Part shown: piece after piece, positions 18,513 through 28,800 of the stretch
Layout: each line of letters starts with the position of its first letter
Numbering within the stretch: position 1 is the stretch's first letter
Assembly (NCBI RefSeq): GCF_004016525.1
Contig: NZ_SACJ01000008.1
Span: 1 to 64,000 of the forward strand
Direction of reading: 5' to 3'
Length of the DNA: 64,000 bases
From: Flavobacterium sufflavum
Lineage (GTDB): Bacteria; Bacteroidota; Bacteroidia; Flavobacteriales; Flavobacteriaceae
Program-made: the position numbers and the translations under genes
The notes under the pieces: model-generated
The model's input: the letters and a program-made list of their open reading frames with translations, nothing else
Databases searched by the model: none
What the model was told of the DNA's origin: nothing

Positions 18513-19496
18513 TTAATTCATTTGCATTCGATGCTGTTTTGTGTTGTATTTCTCTGGTGCTTTAACGCTTATTGGTAATGTGAAGTTAGATTTTTGCGGT
18601 TGTCCTCTTTGTGTTTTTGGTATCCATTTATATTTCATGATGATTCTTATTGCTTCTTCGTCAGCTCCATAACCTATATTATCACTCTGGATTTTTGGTT
18701 CTATAGCTTTGCCATCTTTGTCAATAATGAATTTTATTATAATTTTTCCATCCAATCCTTCTGCTTTAGGGAAATTGAAGCTTTGGGCTATGTATTTGTA
18801 AAATATTTTCATGCCGCCATTTGGCTCAGCTTTTGTCTCTAATTCGTTATAAGAAGTTTTTACATTGTTTTCGTCTGTAATTGTTCCCGAAATAAATTTT
18901 CCGTTTTCATATTTTTCTACATATTTATTTTCGGGTTTTATTTGCCATCCTTCCCATATTCCATCTTTGTAGCCGTTTTTTAATTTTCCAGTGCCATAGA
19001 ATTCTTTAGTGCTTTCTTCAAAATTACCATTTCCATCAATTATTGTTTGGACATTTTCTTTGTTCCAATATTGAATGATTTTGATTTTGTTTTGTGATTC
19101 TTTTTCTTCAGGAGTATATTCGATTTCACTTTTCTTATTGCCATTCTCATACCATTCGGTCTCTTTACCAATTAGAATTTTATTAGAATAAAGCCCCTTT
19201 TTCTTTTTGTTCCCATTTTCAAAATAAGTAGTAACCTCTCCTTCTTTAATAAATTTGTCTTTGTTTTTAGAATATCCTTCTGTTTGTATAGTTCCAGATT
19301 TGTAATATTCTTTAATTTCGTAAAGGTCTTGATCTAAACGGTAATCTTTTGTTATTCTGTAATAACTGTGGTTTTCAGCTGTGGTTTCTTGCCATTTAGA
19401 GTCGAGATAAACTAATTTGTCATTTTTAGAAATTTGAGAAAAAGTTATTGTTGGGAGAAATAATAGCAATAAAACAAGAGTAAGCTTTGATTTCAT
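18513..19496 (-). CDS. MORN/YwqK-like repeat protein with TonB C-terminal domain, copy C
   Basis: A 327-residue paralogue, first gene of the triplet and the most divergent. Signal peptide (1 to about 20, ending TFSQ), MORN-variant repeats (TTYFENGNKKKKG, WYENGNKKSE) and a C-terminal TonB-like domain (KIIIKFIIDKDGKAIEPKI). The C-terminus ends HRMQMN and lacks the NTNPNW tail of copies A and B. A -7-like element lies about 75 bases upstream. Confidence 0.75.
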   Translation of the reverse strand: MKSKLTLVLLLLFLPTITFSQISKNDKLVYLDSKWQETTAENHSYYRITKDYRLDQDLYEIKEYYKSGTIQTEGYSKNKDKFIKEGEVTTYFENGNKKKKGLYSNKILIGKETEWYENGNKKSEIEYTPEEKESQNKIKIIQYWNKENVQTIIDGNGNFEESTKEFYGTGKLKNGYKDGIWEGWQIKPENKYVEKYENGKFISGTITDENNVKTSYNELETKAEPNGGMKIFYKYIAQSFNFPKAEGLDGKIIIKFIIDKDGKAIEPKIQSDNIGYGADEEAIRIIMKYKWIPKTQRGQPQKSNFTLPISVKAPEKYNTKQHRMQMN

Positions 19497-19570
19497 AATG
19501 TTGTCAATGGTTCGTTAAATTAGGGTATTTATAAGTTGGTTTTGGTTTTCATTTTTTATTATAATTTTTT

Positions 19571-19578
19571 CAAATATA
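19571..19578 (-). promoter_or_regulatory. Putative -7 element of the MORN/TonB triplet
   Basis: The - strand reads TATATTTG, matching TAnnTTTG. A TTG lies 26 bases upstream (19607-19605), a little further than the usual spacing. Confidence 0.45.
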
Positions 19579-19670
19579 ACGAAATGTATTACAGTATTGT
19601 ATTACAATTGTAAATTTTGTTTTGATGAAAATGATTGATAAAATTTGTATAAATTTGGAAAAATCAAAAT

Positions 19671-20207
19671 TTGAAAAAATACCTTATTCTATATCGCCCT
19701 TTTTTGATTTTCCTGGCTAAATTTTTCCTGACTTATTTAGTTTTGAGTTTAATTTATCAGGGATATTTATCGCGTTTTGATGAGGATTCTGTTGATGCTC
19801 TTACAAAGTTTGTAGCAGGAAATACGGAACAGCTTCTGGCTTTATTTAATATTGATTTTTATGTGAGAGAAATTTCAAAAGCTTCTTATGTAATGTTGTA
19901 TTATAATCAGCAGGCTATTGCCCGAATGATTGAAGGTTGTAATGCTATAAGCGTCATTATTTTGTTTGTTTCGTTTGTGGTTTCTTTTTCGGGAAAATTG
20001 AAACCAACTTTGTTGTTTATCTTAGGAGGAAGTGTCTTTATTTATATTTTAAATGTAATTCGTATCGCTTTATTGTGTTCGGCTTTGTATTGGTTTCCGT
20101 TACAGGAAACCGTTTTACATGAGATTGTTTTTCCATTGTTTATCTATGGGGCGGTTTTTATTTTATGGGTAGTTTGGGTAAATAAATTTTCATTGTATGC
20201 TAAATAA
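19671..20207 (+). CDS. xrtF: Exosortase XrtF
   Basis: A 178-residue polytopic membrane protein of the exosortase family, putative transpeptidases that process proteins carrying a C-terminal sorting signal. The catalytic triad can be placed: Cys in EGCNAISV (about residue 86), Arg in LNVIRIALLC (about 125) and His in VLHEIVFP (about 148). Size and the adjacent partner gene fit the flavobacterial XrtF subfamily. The start is TTG: the ATG codons just upstream (19625 and 19631) are out of frame, and the N-terminus KKYLILYRPFLIFLAKF fits the family. Confidence 0.85.
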   Translation: MKKYLILYRPFLIFLAKFFLTYLVLSLIYQGYLSRFDEDSVDALTKFVAGNTEQLLALFNIDFYVREISKASYVMLYYNQQAIARMIEGCNAISVIILFVSFVVSFSGKLKPTLLFILGGSVFIYILNVIRIALLCSALYWFPLQETVLHEIVFPLFIYGAVFILWVVWVNKFSLYAK

Positions 20208-20640
20208 AATTTATTCTCTTGGGTTGAAATTAGCAGCTGTAGCCACATTGTTGCTTTGTTTTGTTTTGGTTCGTTTTTACGAGAATATTTTATTTTATGA
20301 TCCATTTTTGGCTTATTTCAAATCTGATTTTAATCAAATGCCATTGCCTGAATTTAATGTTTTCCGCCTAATTTTGAATTTATTGTTTCGGTATGGCTTG
20401 AATATGTTTATTTCTTTGGGATTAATCTATGTGATTTTCAAAGATTGGATGATGATTCAATTTTCCTTTTTTCTCTACCTGATTGCTTTTGCGGTGTTGC
20501 TTTTGTCACTTTTTTTAGTGATTTATCTTTACGGTTCTGAAAATAATTTTCTACTGTTTAATATTCGCAGATTTTTGATCCAACCTATTTTTGTGCTGCT
20601 CTTTATTCCTGCATTTTATTTTCAAAAGCGAAATTCCTAA
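20197..20640 (+). CDS. Exosortase F-associated membrane protein
   Basis: A 147-residue protein with about four hydrophobic segments and a conserved-looking RFYENILFYDPFLAYF stretch near the N-terminus. Its start overlaps the end of xrtF by 11 bp, so the two are translationally coupled. It matches the small protein always found next to XrtF in Flavobacteria, whose function is not known to me. A role as a subunit or assembly factor for XrtF is inferred from coupling. Confidence 0.8.
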   Translation: MLNKIYSLGLKLAAVATLLLCFVLVRFYENILFYDPFLAYFKSDFNQMPLPEFNVFRLILNLLFRYGLNMFISLGLIYVIFKDWMMIQFSFFLYLIAFAVLLLSLFLVIYLYGSENNFLLFNIRRFLIQPIFVLLFIPAFYFQKRNS

Positions 20641-20698
20641 TATTTTTTGTGTAACTTTAAGTAAGTTATTACAGATGATAATTAGTAATTAAAGCGAT

Positions 20699-21529
20699 AT
20701 GAAAATTGTAAAACATTCTGGCGCAGTTGTTAATTTTAATCCAGAGAAACTTACCGAATCCCTTTTGAAATCTGGAGCTGATGCATTTACGGCAGAATCC
20801 ATTATGAAAGAAATTACCAATGGAATTTATGAGGGGATTTCGACCAAAAACATCTATAGGAAAGCCTTTTCCTTATTGAAAAAACATACTAATTCTCATG
20901 CTGCCCGGTATAATCTTAGAGCGGCCATCGAAATGTTAGGCCCTGAGGGGTTTTATTTTGAAAAATATATTGCCCGACTTTTTGAAGCTGAAAGGTATGA
21001 GACGAAGACTAATATCATCTTACAGGGTAATTGTGTGATGCATGAAGTGGATATTTTGATAAAAAAGAACAATGTGATTTCTATGGTGGAATGTAAATTT
21101 CACGGTGGGAGAGAGGCTGCTTCTGATGTGAAAGTTCCTCTGTATGTTTTTTCCAGATTCAATGATTTGCGTACGAATGAATATACACTTTTTTCAAATA
21201 AAGAAAGAATAGCTAATTGCTGGATTGTGACCAATACCCGTTTTACGGCTGATGCAATTGCCTTTGCCGAATGTTCAGGAATTAATTTATTAAGTTGGGA
21301 TTACCCGGAAAAGAGAAATTTGAAATCAAAAAATAATCACGATTGTTTATATCCTGTAACCTGTTTGACTACTTTGACTAAGGCTGAAAAAGAAAAATTA
21401 TTGTTGTTGGATGTTATTTTAGTCAGAGAGTTGTTGGATAATAGATTAGATTTAAAAGAAATAGGAATCAGTTCTAATAGAATTAAAAACGTTTTAAAAG
21501 AAGTGTCCGAATTGTGTAAGTGTTATTAA
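20699..21529 (+). CDS. ATP-cone plus restriction-endonuclease-fold protein
   Basis: A 276-residue protein. An ATP-cone nucleotide-binding domain (about 1-88, starting MKIVKHSGAVVNFNPEKL) is followed by a PD-(D/E)XK nuclease-like domain (about 88-200) with Asp118 in HEVDILI and Glu131/Lys133 in MVECKF, the expected D-ExK triad. The C-terminal 75 residues look like a helical domain. The ATP-cone suggests control by adenine nucleotides. It precedes a beta-CASP nuclease by 16 bp, so the two very likely form an operon acting on nucleic acid. The substrate is unknown. Confidence 0.75.
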   Translation: MKIVKHSGAVVNFNPEKLTESLLKSGADAFTAESIMKEITNGIYEGISTKNIYRKAFSLLKKHTNSHAARYNLRAAIEMLGPEGFYFEKYIARLFEAERYETKTNIILQGNCVMHEVDILIKKNNVISMVECKFHGGREAASDVKVPLYVFSRFNDLRTNEYTLFSNKERIANCWIVTNTRFTADAIAFAECSGINLLSWDYPEKRNLKSKNNHDCLYPVTCLTTLTKAEKEKLLLLDVILVRELLDNRLDLKEIGISSNRIKNVLKEVSELCKCY

Positions 21530-21545
21530 TTTAAAAGAGAGCTTT

Positions 21546-22901
21546 ATGAAAATTAAATTTATAGGAGCGGCAGGAACTGTGACCGGATCAAAAACTTTAA
21601 TTGAAAGTAATGGTATTCGTCTTTTAATTGATTGTGGATTATTTCAAGGAATAAAACCTTTGCGGGAACTCAACTGGGAACCTTTACCGGTTTTGGCTTC
21701 CACGATTGATTATGTATTATTAACACACGGGCATTTAGATCATTGTGGATGGTTACCCCGGCTCGTGAATCAGGGGTTTAGGGGTAAAATATTTTGTACC
21801 AGTCCCACGATGGAAATTACTAAATTAATTTTGGTAGATAGTGCTAAAATTCAGGAAGAAGATGCCAAAAAAGCCAACGAAGAGAATTGTTCTAAACATG
21901 AAATTGCAGAGCCATTGTATACGGTTGAAGAGGCAAAAAAGGTTTTTCCTTTTTTCAGTGTCATACAATCAGAAAAAATATTCGAATTTGATACAGGTAT
22001 TAAAGCAATATTTACTCCGGCCGGACATATTATAGGTGCCTGTAGTATCAGTCTGTTTTTAGAGGGAAAAACATTGGTTTTTTCAGGGGATTTAGGTAGA
22101 GACAATGATGTATTGTTGTATCCTCCAATGAAGCCTAAAACTGCCGATTTAGTATTTTTAGAAAGTACCTATGGTGACCGTTTACATCCCGATACCGATC
22201 CTAAATTAGAATTAGAAGATTATATCAATAATGCATTTAGAAAGGGAGGAACGGTTATTATTCCGAGTTTTGCCGTAGAGCGTGCCCAGAGTATTATGTA
22301 TTTGTTATGGGAGTTGAAAAAAGAAAGAAGGATTCCCGATATTCCTTATATTGTTGATTCTCCAATGGGAGTTGGTGCTTTTGAAGTTTTCTTTAATAAT
22401 ACACATTGGCATAAATTAAGTTTAGCCGATTGTCAGACAATGAGTAAGATGTTTGTGATTAATTCAGATTACGAAGAAACTTTGGCGGCAATAAACAATC
22501 AGGGTGCTAAAGTGGTTATAGCGGCTAGCGGCATGATTACCGGTGGTCGTGTTTTGAGTTATTTGGAAAATTATATTGGAATTCCTGATGCAACAATTAT
22601 TATAGTAGGTTATCAGGCAGAAGGAACAAGAGGAAGAAAATTGATTGAAGGAGCTAAGGATATTAAAATTTTTGGAGCATATTATAAAGTTCGCGCTAAA
22701 ATAGTAGAAATCAATAGCCTTTCGGCTCATGGTGACCAGGCTGATTTGTTGGATTGGTTGTCCGACTTGGAAAAGAAACCGCATAAGATTTTCTTGGTTC
22801 ATGGTGAGCATACTGCAGCTGATGAATTACGAATTAAAATCCGGGAGCGCTATGGAATAAATTGCTCTATTCCTTTAATGGGGCAGGAATTTGAATTTTG
22901 A
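21546..22901 (+). CDS. MBL-fold beta-CASP RNA-specific metallo-hydrolase
   Basis: A 451-residue zinc enzyme related to CPSF-type nucleases. The metallo-beta-lactamase motif HGHLDHCG (about residue 60-67), later metal ligands (AGHIIGA, SGDLGRD), the beta-CASP domain (about 210-340) and the C-terminal RNA-specificity segment with SAHGDQADLL and VHGE are all visible. Expected activity is endo- or 5'-exoribonuclease. The tight spacing to the ATP-cone nuclease gene suggests a joint function. Confidence 0.88.
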   Translation: MKIKFIGAAGTVTGSKTLIESNGIRLLIDCGLFQGIKPLRELNWEPLPVLASTIDYVLLTHGHLDHCGWLPRLVNQGFRGKIFCTSPTMEITKLILVDSAKIQEEDAKKANEENCSKHEIAEPLYTVEEAKKVFPFFSVIQSEKIFEFDTGIKAIFTPAGHIIGACSISLFLEGKTLVFSGDLGRDNDVLLYPPMKPKTADLVFLESTYGDRLHPDTDPKLELEDYINNAFRKGGTVIIPSFAVERAQSIMYLLWELKKERRIPDIPYIVDSPMGVGAFEVFFNNTHWHKLSLADCQTMSKMFVINSDYEETLAAINNQGAKVVIAASGMITGGRVLSYLENYIGIPDATIIIVGYQAEGTRGRKLIEGAKDIKIFGAYYKVRAKIVEINSLSAHGDQADLLDWLSDLEKKPHKIFLVHGEHTAADELRIKIRERYGINCSIPLMGQEFEF

Positions 22902-23028
22902 TAAAAATATACTTAGAAAAATTACTGTTTTTATCGTTAATAAAACTTTAAAACAAATGAATAAATTGTGGTTAATGTATTTTATTCTTACTTTCACGCA
23001 CGAAATATTTTGATTAAAAACCTGACGA

Positions 23029-23712
23029 ATGAATAGCTTTGATTGGAAGAATTTAATTGACCCACTTTTTTATATTCATTTTGATGTGAATGGAATAAAA
23101 CTAGGTATTTATATAGTATTATTTATTGTTTTTGCTGAGACAGGATTGTTTGCCGGTTTCTTTTTGCCGGGCGATAGCTTGCTTTTTCTTGCTGGAATTT
23201 ATAATAGAGACCTGATAGAAAACATGCTATTTATCGATAGCGCCTTTGTTAATGTAACCTTGTTGTCGACATTAGTCGCTTTAGCAGGGATCTTGGGGAA
23301 TATTGTAGGCTATTGGTTTGGGGCTAAAAGTGGTTATTATCTGTATAATAAAGAGGATAGTTTTTGGTTTAAGAAAAATTACCTTATTCAGTCTAAAGAT
23401 TTCTTTGAAAGACATGGAGGAAGAGCGATTATTTTTGCCCGATTTTTACCTATTTTCAGAACTTTTGCTCCTATTGTAGCTGGAATTGTAACGATGGAGA
23501 GAAAAAAATTCATGTTTTTTAATGTTGTGAGTTCTTTTCTTTGGTCTTTTACATTAATATTTTCAGGACATTATTTATATGGTTTCTTGCTGAAAAATTA
23601 TGAAATTGATTTGAAAAAACACATTGAGATTATTGTTATCGCTTTGGTTCTGGTAACATTATTACCAGTAATTCTTAAATTGGTAAAGAAACTGCCTGAA
23701 TCTAAAGAGTAA
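23029..23712 (+). CDS. DedA family (VTT-domain) membrane protein
   Basis: A 227-residue inner-membrane protein. It carries the DedA signatures FAETGLFAGFFLPGDSLL near residue 35-52 and GGRAIIFARFLPIFRTFAPI near residue 125-150, with acidic and arginine residues typical of the family. Family members act in lipid-carrier or phospholipid flipping and envelope homeostasis. It lies 127 bp after the beta-CASP gene, so co-transcription is possible but not certain. Confidence 0.9.
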   Translation: MNSFDWKNLIDPLFYIHFDVNGIKLGIYIVLFIVFAETGLFAGFFLPGDSLLFLAGIYNRDLIENMLFIDSAFVNVTLLSTLVALAGILGNIVGYWFGAKSGYYLYNKEDSFWFKKNYLIQSKDFFERHGGRAIIFARFLPIFRTFAPIVAGIVTMERKKFMFFNVVSSFLWSFTLIFSGHYLYGFLLKNYEIDLKKHIEIIVIALVLVTLLPVILKLVKKLPESKE

Positions 23713-23734
23713 TAAAAAATAGATTATATAATTG

Positions 23735-23770
23735 AAATCCGTCTCGAAATTAATAAAGACGGATTTTTTT
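23735..23770. terminator. Bidirectional terminator, copy 1 of a repeated sequence
   Basis: The stem AAATCCGTCT (23735-23744) / AGACGGATTT (23757-23766) has a 12-base loop and a T-run to 23770. It lies between convergent genes. The stem and the first loop bases (CGAAA) recur at 26222-26258. Confidence 0.9.
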
Positions 23771-23777
23771 GTTTTTT

Positions 23778-26135
23778 TTAGGGATTGCTGGGGATTGTTA
23801 GATTTCTGATTTCTGAAATTAATTGACCATCATTTGAAAATCCTTCGATTAGAACTTTTATTTCTTTCTGATTTTCTTTTGGAAATTTAATTTCGAATGT
23901 TGAGTTGTCTTTGATTTCAATATTTGGAGACCAATCAAGAATTCCGAAGTAATCTAATTCTTTTTGGTTTTCGAATTTTGAATTTTTATATTCTATCGCT
24001 TTAGAAAAACCATTAGTTAGTACAAAAGAAGTTAGTTTTGTTTTTAAAAAATCTTTGTTTGTACCTGCTTTAAGATAAATTTTTATAATACCGTTTCCTC
24101 CTGTTGAAAATCCGGAAGACCCCATTTTGTCAATATATATTTCATCAACTTCTTCAATATTATAATTGTTTAATAAGTTTAAATCGTATATTATCACATC
24201 ATCAATGAATACATCGGGAGTGCCATCAGTATTTCTAACAATATCACTCATGCGATTTTTAATAAAAACGGAGTTGTCTGTTGGGTTGTAACCTGTTCTA
24301 TATCCATTTCGACCTAAAAAATCTAAAATGCTTCCAAATTCTTTTTCATTGATTTTGTATGCTGTAGCAAAATTGTTTCCTTCTTTATGAATTAGATTTG
24401 TTTTTTTGAAAGTGTTTTTGATAATAATATCGTCTAAATTGATAACGTCTTTGTTAGAATTGCTGAAAGTAAAAACTTCTTCTTTTTGAGAAAGAGGACA
24501 TATAATGGTATCCCAAGTTCTGGGTGAGATGGTTTTAGAATTAGGCTTAAATATTCTTACGGTCATTTTTGAATAAACAGGAATATTTTTTTCGTTAGTC
24601 AATTGTAGAAAAAAGGTAGTGGAATCTCGGGCAAAGATATTTTCGAATTTGTAATCATTGTTTTCATTGACAGTTGTTTCTAGAAAAATTTTGTTTTTCA
24701 ATGATATTAATGAAACTTTATATTTTGAATTAGGATTTATTTTTTTTTCTACTTTTCCACTTATGGTTGTGCCTTGTAAAAAAGGATGAAGCGATTTAGG
24801 AGGATTTAATTTGATGTCATTCCATTTATATTTATTTTGAAGTTGATTTAGCATTAATAACTCCGTGTCTTGTTTTTGGTTTTTATTTTCGGGATCAAAA
24901 TAACTGTAGGTTTCTTTTTCTGGTTGAGCTAAATAAGAGTTTAAATAAAATGTTCCGATGATGGATGTATTTTGCGCTGTATTTATATTGTCTTTAGGAA
25001 GTACACTTATACTTAAATTTGCATCTTTAATGTTTGATGATCCACTAAGGCTTATGCTATCTTTTTTAATGGATTTTGCTTCAAGACTTGTGATTGGTTT
25101 TGAAGAGGTGTTGATATAAATTAATCGTTGGCTAATTTCGTTTAAATCTTCATCAATAACTCGTATAGTATTGACTCCATTCGATAAATTAAGTTTGCTG
25201 AAACGAATTATTTGTTCCGGTTGATTGTTTTCGAACGCAAATTCTTTTTGAATTAAATTTTTATTTTGATGAATGACAAGATTGAATTTTTTGTTTTGAT
25301 ATAATTTTACTCCGGTTTCATTTGTTTTTATAATAACAGCTAAGACGTTGTTGGCTAGGTTATTGTTGTAGCTGATGGTTATTCCTGAATATTGAGTGTT
25401 AGGTATTGGTTGAGACAGATTTATTTTGTCAGACTTAATTTTAACAGTATATTTTTCATTGACAACAGGAATAAAAAAGAAGAAGCCATTTCCCATTGCA
25501 TTTGTGCTAAATCGAGCAATAATTTCTGATTTAGAATTGATTACTGTTCCGTCTTTGATTTCTATTCCTTTTTTATTACAATCGGTTATTTGAACACCTA
25601 CTTTGTTGCTGGTTTCGTTAATGATTATACCGCTTTCAGGGAATAGAGCTATTTTAGCTGTTTCCCAATTAGGTTGTTTTGATTTTAGGTGATAGGGCTC
25701 ATTTTTGTTGATAATTTCAATGGATTGGATAAAGGATTCATCTTCGATGAAATTGTTCATCCAATTGGTGTAGAAATGAAAAAAGTATTTTCCAGTAGGG
25801 AATTTGTCATTCAAATGAATTCCGCCTTCAAAATTACCATTGTATGCGTAAAGTAATTGTTTTTGAATTATTTGCTGTTGCTCATTATAAATAACTAGCT
25901 GTACGTTGGTGGTGTTTATTTCGGGCAGATGAGTAGTTTTGTTTGAGATGTATCCTTTGAAAGCAATGTCTTCATTATTAACATAAATGGATTTGTTAAA
26001 TTGAACGTGGATGTTTTCTCTGTCAAAGTGAAAATAGTTTTCTAATAGCTCGGTGATTTTAGTTTGGTTATTAGTTGTTTGAGCGAAAGATTGCAGTAAT
26101 AATAAGGAACAACAAAGTGTCAGGTTAAATTTCAT
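23778..26135 (-). CDS. Large secreted protein with MG2-like N-terminus and TonB-receptor plug-like segment
   Basis: A 785-residue exported protein (signal peptide 1-18, ending SFAQ). The N-terminal region (about 35-145) resembles the macroglobulin MG2-type beta domain (HVQFNKSIYVNNEDIAFKGY). Several further beta-sandwich-like regions follow. Near residue 650-700 a plug-like segment is visible (GTPDVFIDDV, then EEVDEIYIDKMG and GGNGIIKIYLKAG), as in TonB-dependent receptors. No beta-barrel follows: only about 80 residues remain. Related Bacteroidetes proteins are annotated as plug-domain proteins of unknown role. The function is not known. Confidence 0.65.
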   Translation of the reverse strand: MKFNLTLCCSLLLLQSFAQTTNNQTKITELLENYFHFDRENIHVQFNKSIYVNNEDIAFKGYISNKTTHLPEINTTNVQLVIYNEQQQIIQKQLLYAYNGNFEGGIHLNDKFPTGKYFFHFYTNWMNNFIEDESFIQSIEIINKNEPYHLKSKQPNWETAKIALFPESGIIINETSNKVGVQITDCNKKGIEIKDGTVINSKSEIIARFSTNAMGNGFFFFIPVVNEKYTVKIKSDKINLSQPIPNTQYSGITISYNNNLANNVLAVIIKTNETGVKLYQNKKFNLVIHQNKNLIQKEFAFENNQPEQIIRFSKLNLSNGVNTIRVIDEDLNEISQRLIYINTSSKPITSLEAKSIKKDSISLSGSSNIKDANLSISVLPKDNINTAQNTSIIGTFYLNSYLAQPEKETYSYFDPENKNQKQDTELLMLNQLQNKYKWNDIKLNPPKSLHPFLQGTTISGKVEKKINPNSKYKVSLISLKNKIFLETTVNENNDYKFENIFARDSTTFFLQLTNEKNIPVYSKMTVRIFKPNSKTISPRTWDTIICPLSQKEEVFTFSNSNKDVINLDDIIIKNTFKKTNLIHKEGNNFATAYKINEKEFGSILDFLGRNGYRTGYNPTDNSVFIKNRMSDIVRNTDGTPDVFIDDVIIYDLNLLNNYNIEEVDEIYIDKMGSSGFSTGGNGIIKIYLKAGTNKDFLKTKLTSFVLTNGFSKAIEYKNSKFENQKELDYFGILDWSPNIEIKDNSTFEIKFPKENQKEIKVLIEGFSNDGQLISEIRNLTIPSNP

Positions 26136-26221
26136 TTTATAAATGGCTTAGTTGGTTAAAAGATTTATAAAATTAAATTATTTTGAGGTTTTTTGTAAAT
26201 AAATTAAGATGTATTTTGTAA

Positions 26222-26258
26222 AAAAAAATCCGTCTCGAAAATCAAGACGGATTTTTTT
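26222..26258 (-). terminator. Terminator of groL, copy 2 of the repeated sequence
   Basis: The stem pairs 26222-26235 with 26245-26258 (14 bp, ending in ATCCGTCT / AGACGGAT), with a nine-base loop starting CGAAA. The A-run on the left gives a T-run for the - strand groL transcript. Confidence 0.88.
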
Positions 26259-26325
26259 ATTTCAATTCCAGTTTTGAGATTTGGAATTTTGGTTTTGTGT
26301 TTTATTTTTCTTTTTAGAAAAATGA

Positions 26326-27963
<1,638 letters not shown>

Positions 27964-28028
27964 TTATTTCTTTTATAATTGTTTTAAAAATCTTAATACT
28001 TTGTACTTAATTCTTAATACCTGTTTTT

Positions 28029-28304
28029 TTAGATTATTGCTAGAATATCGTCTTCTCTCATAATCAAATAATCTTTTCCTTCTAGTTTTAGTTCGGTTCC
28101 TGCATATTTACCGTAAAGCACTGAATCACCTACTTTTACTGTCATTGTGTGGTCTTTTGTACCATTTCCTACAGCAACAACAGTTCCTTTTTGTGGTTTT
28201 TCTTTTGCAGTGTCTGGGATGAAAATTCCTGAAGCAGTTTTAGTTTCGGCTGCAACGGGTTCAATAAGAACTCTGTCTGAAAGTGGTTTAATGTTTAATG
28301 CCAT
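28029..28304 (-). CDS. groS: Co-chaperonin GroES (Hsp10)
   Basis: A 91-residue lid of the GroEL chamber. [15 protein letters not shown] at the N-terminus, the mobile-loop region around [17 protein letters not shown] and the C-terminal [13 protein letters not shown] are typical. First gene of groSL; the 142 bp upstream contain the secG terminator. Confidence 0.98.
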   Translation of the reverse strand: MALNIKPLSDRVLIEPVAAETKTASGIFIPDTAKEKPQKGTVVAVGNGTKDHTMTVKVGDSVLYGKYAGTELKLEGKDYLIMREDDILAII

Positions 28305-28394
28305 GTTTTTATATTTTAAATTATGATTTTTATTGTTGCTTTTTTGTTTTCAGAAATTGTGCCATCATAAATAGGACTGACATATTTTCTTATG

Positions 28395-28426
28395 AAAAAT
28401 GCCAGCTTTGACAGGCTGGCATTTTT
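28395..28426 (-). terminator. Terminator of the miaB-secG gene run
   Basis: The stem AAAAATGCCAGC (28395-28406) / GCTGGCATTTTT (28415-28426) has an eight-base loop. The A-run gives a T-run on the - strand after secG. It separates secG from groSL. Confidence 0.9.
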
Positions 28427-28446
28427 TAATCTATTTAGAATAGTAA

Positions 28447-28797
28447 TTATTTTGCAGGAGTTGCTGGTGCTACCGGTGCAGCTGGTTGTCCGGCAGCCGG
28501 TGTAGCTGGAGTAACAGGAGCAGCAGCTTCAGTGTTGTCAATAATTTTAGAATCGCTATCACTTAAAGAACCTGTGAAGCTTAAACTTGATAGTAAAATC
28601 AAAGCGATTAAAACGATGGCTAAAGTCCAGGTACTTTTATCTAAAAAGTCTGTTGTTTTTTGTACACCACCTAACATTTGTGATCCACCAACTGAAGAAG
28701 ATAATCCACCACCTTTAGGGTTTTGAACCATAATTACTACAATCAATAGAAAACAAACTATTGTTATTAAAACTAAAAAAATTGAAAATGTGCTCAT
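28447..28797 (-). CDS. secG: Preprotein translocase subunit SecG
   Basis: A 116-residue inner-membrane subunit of SecYEG. Two transmembrane helices flank the conserved loop MVQNPKGGGLSSSVGG. The C-terminus is a Pro/Ala-rich tail (PVTPATPAAGQPAAP), common in Flavobacteria and probably disordered. It lies 3 bp after the upstream TPR gene. Confidence 0.93.
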   Translation of the reverse strand: MSTFSIFLVLITIVCFLLIVVIMVQNPKGGGLSSSVGGSQMLGGVQKTTDFLDKSTWTLAIVLIALILLSSLSFTGSLSDSDSKIIDNTEAAAPVTPATPAAGQPAAPVAPATPAK

Positions 28798-28800
28798 TAC

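Noticed and set aside
22900..22935. Inverted repeat GATAAAAA/TTTTTATC after the beta-CASP gene as a terminator
   Set aside because: The stem is only A/T except at its ends, and no T-run follows; too weak to call.
28305..28446. A CIRCE-type heat-shock operator before groS
   Set aside because: No TTAGCACTC/GAGTGCTAA inverted repeat is present in the 142-bp leader.
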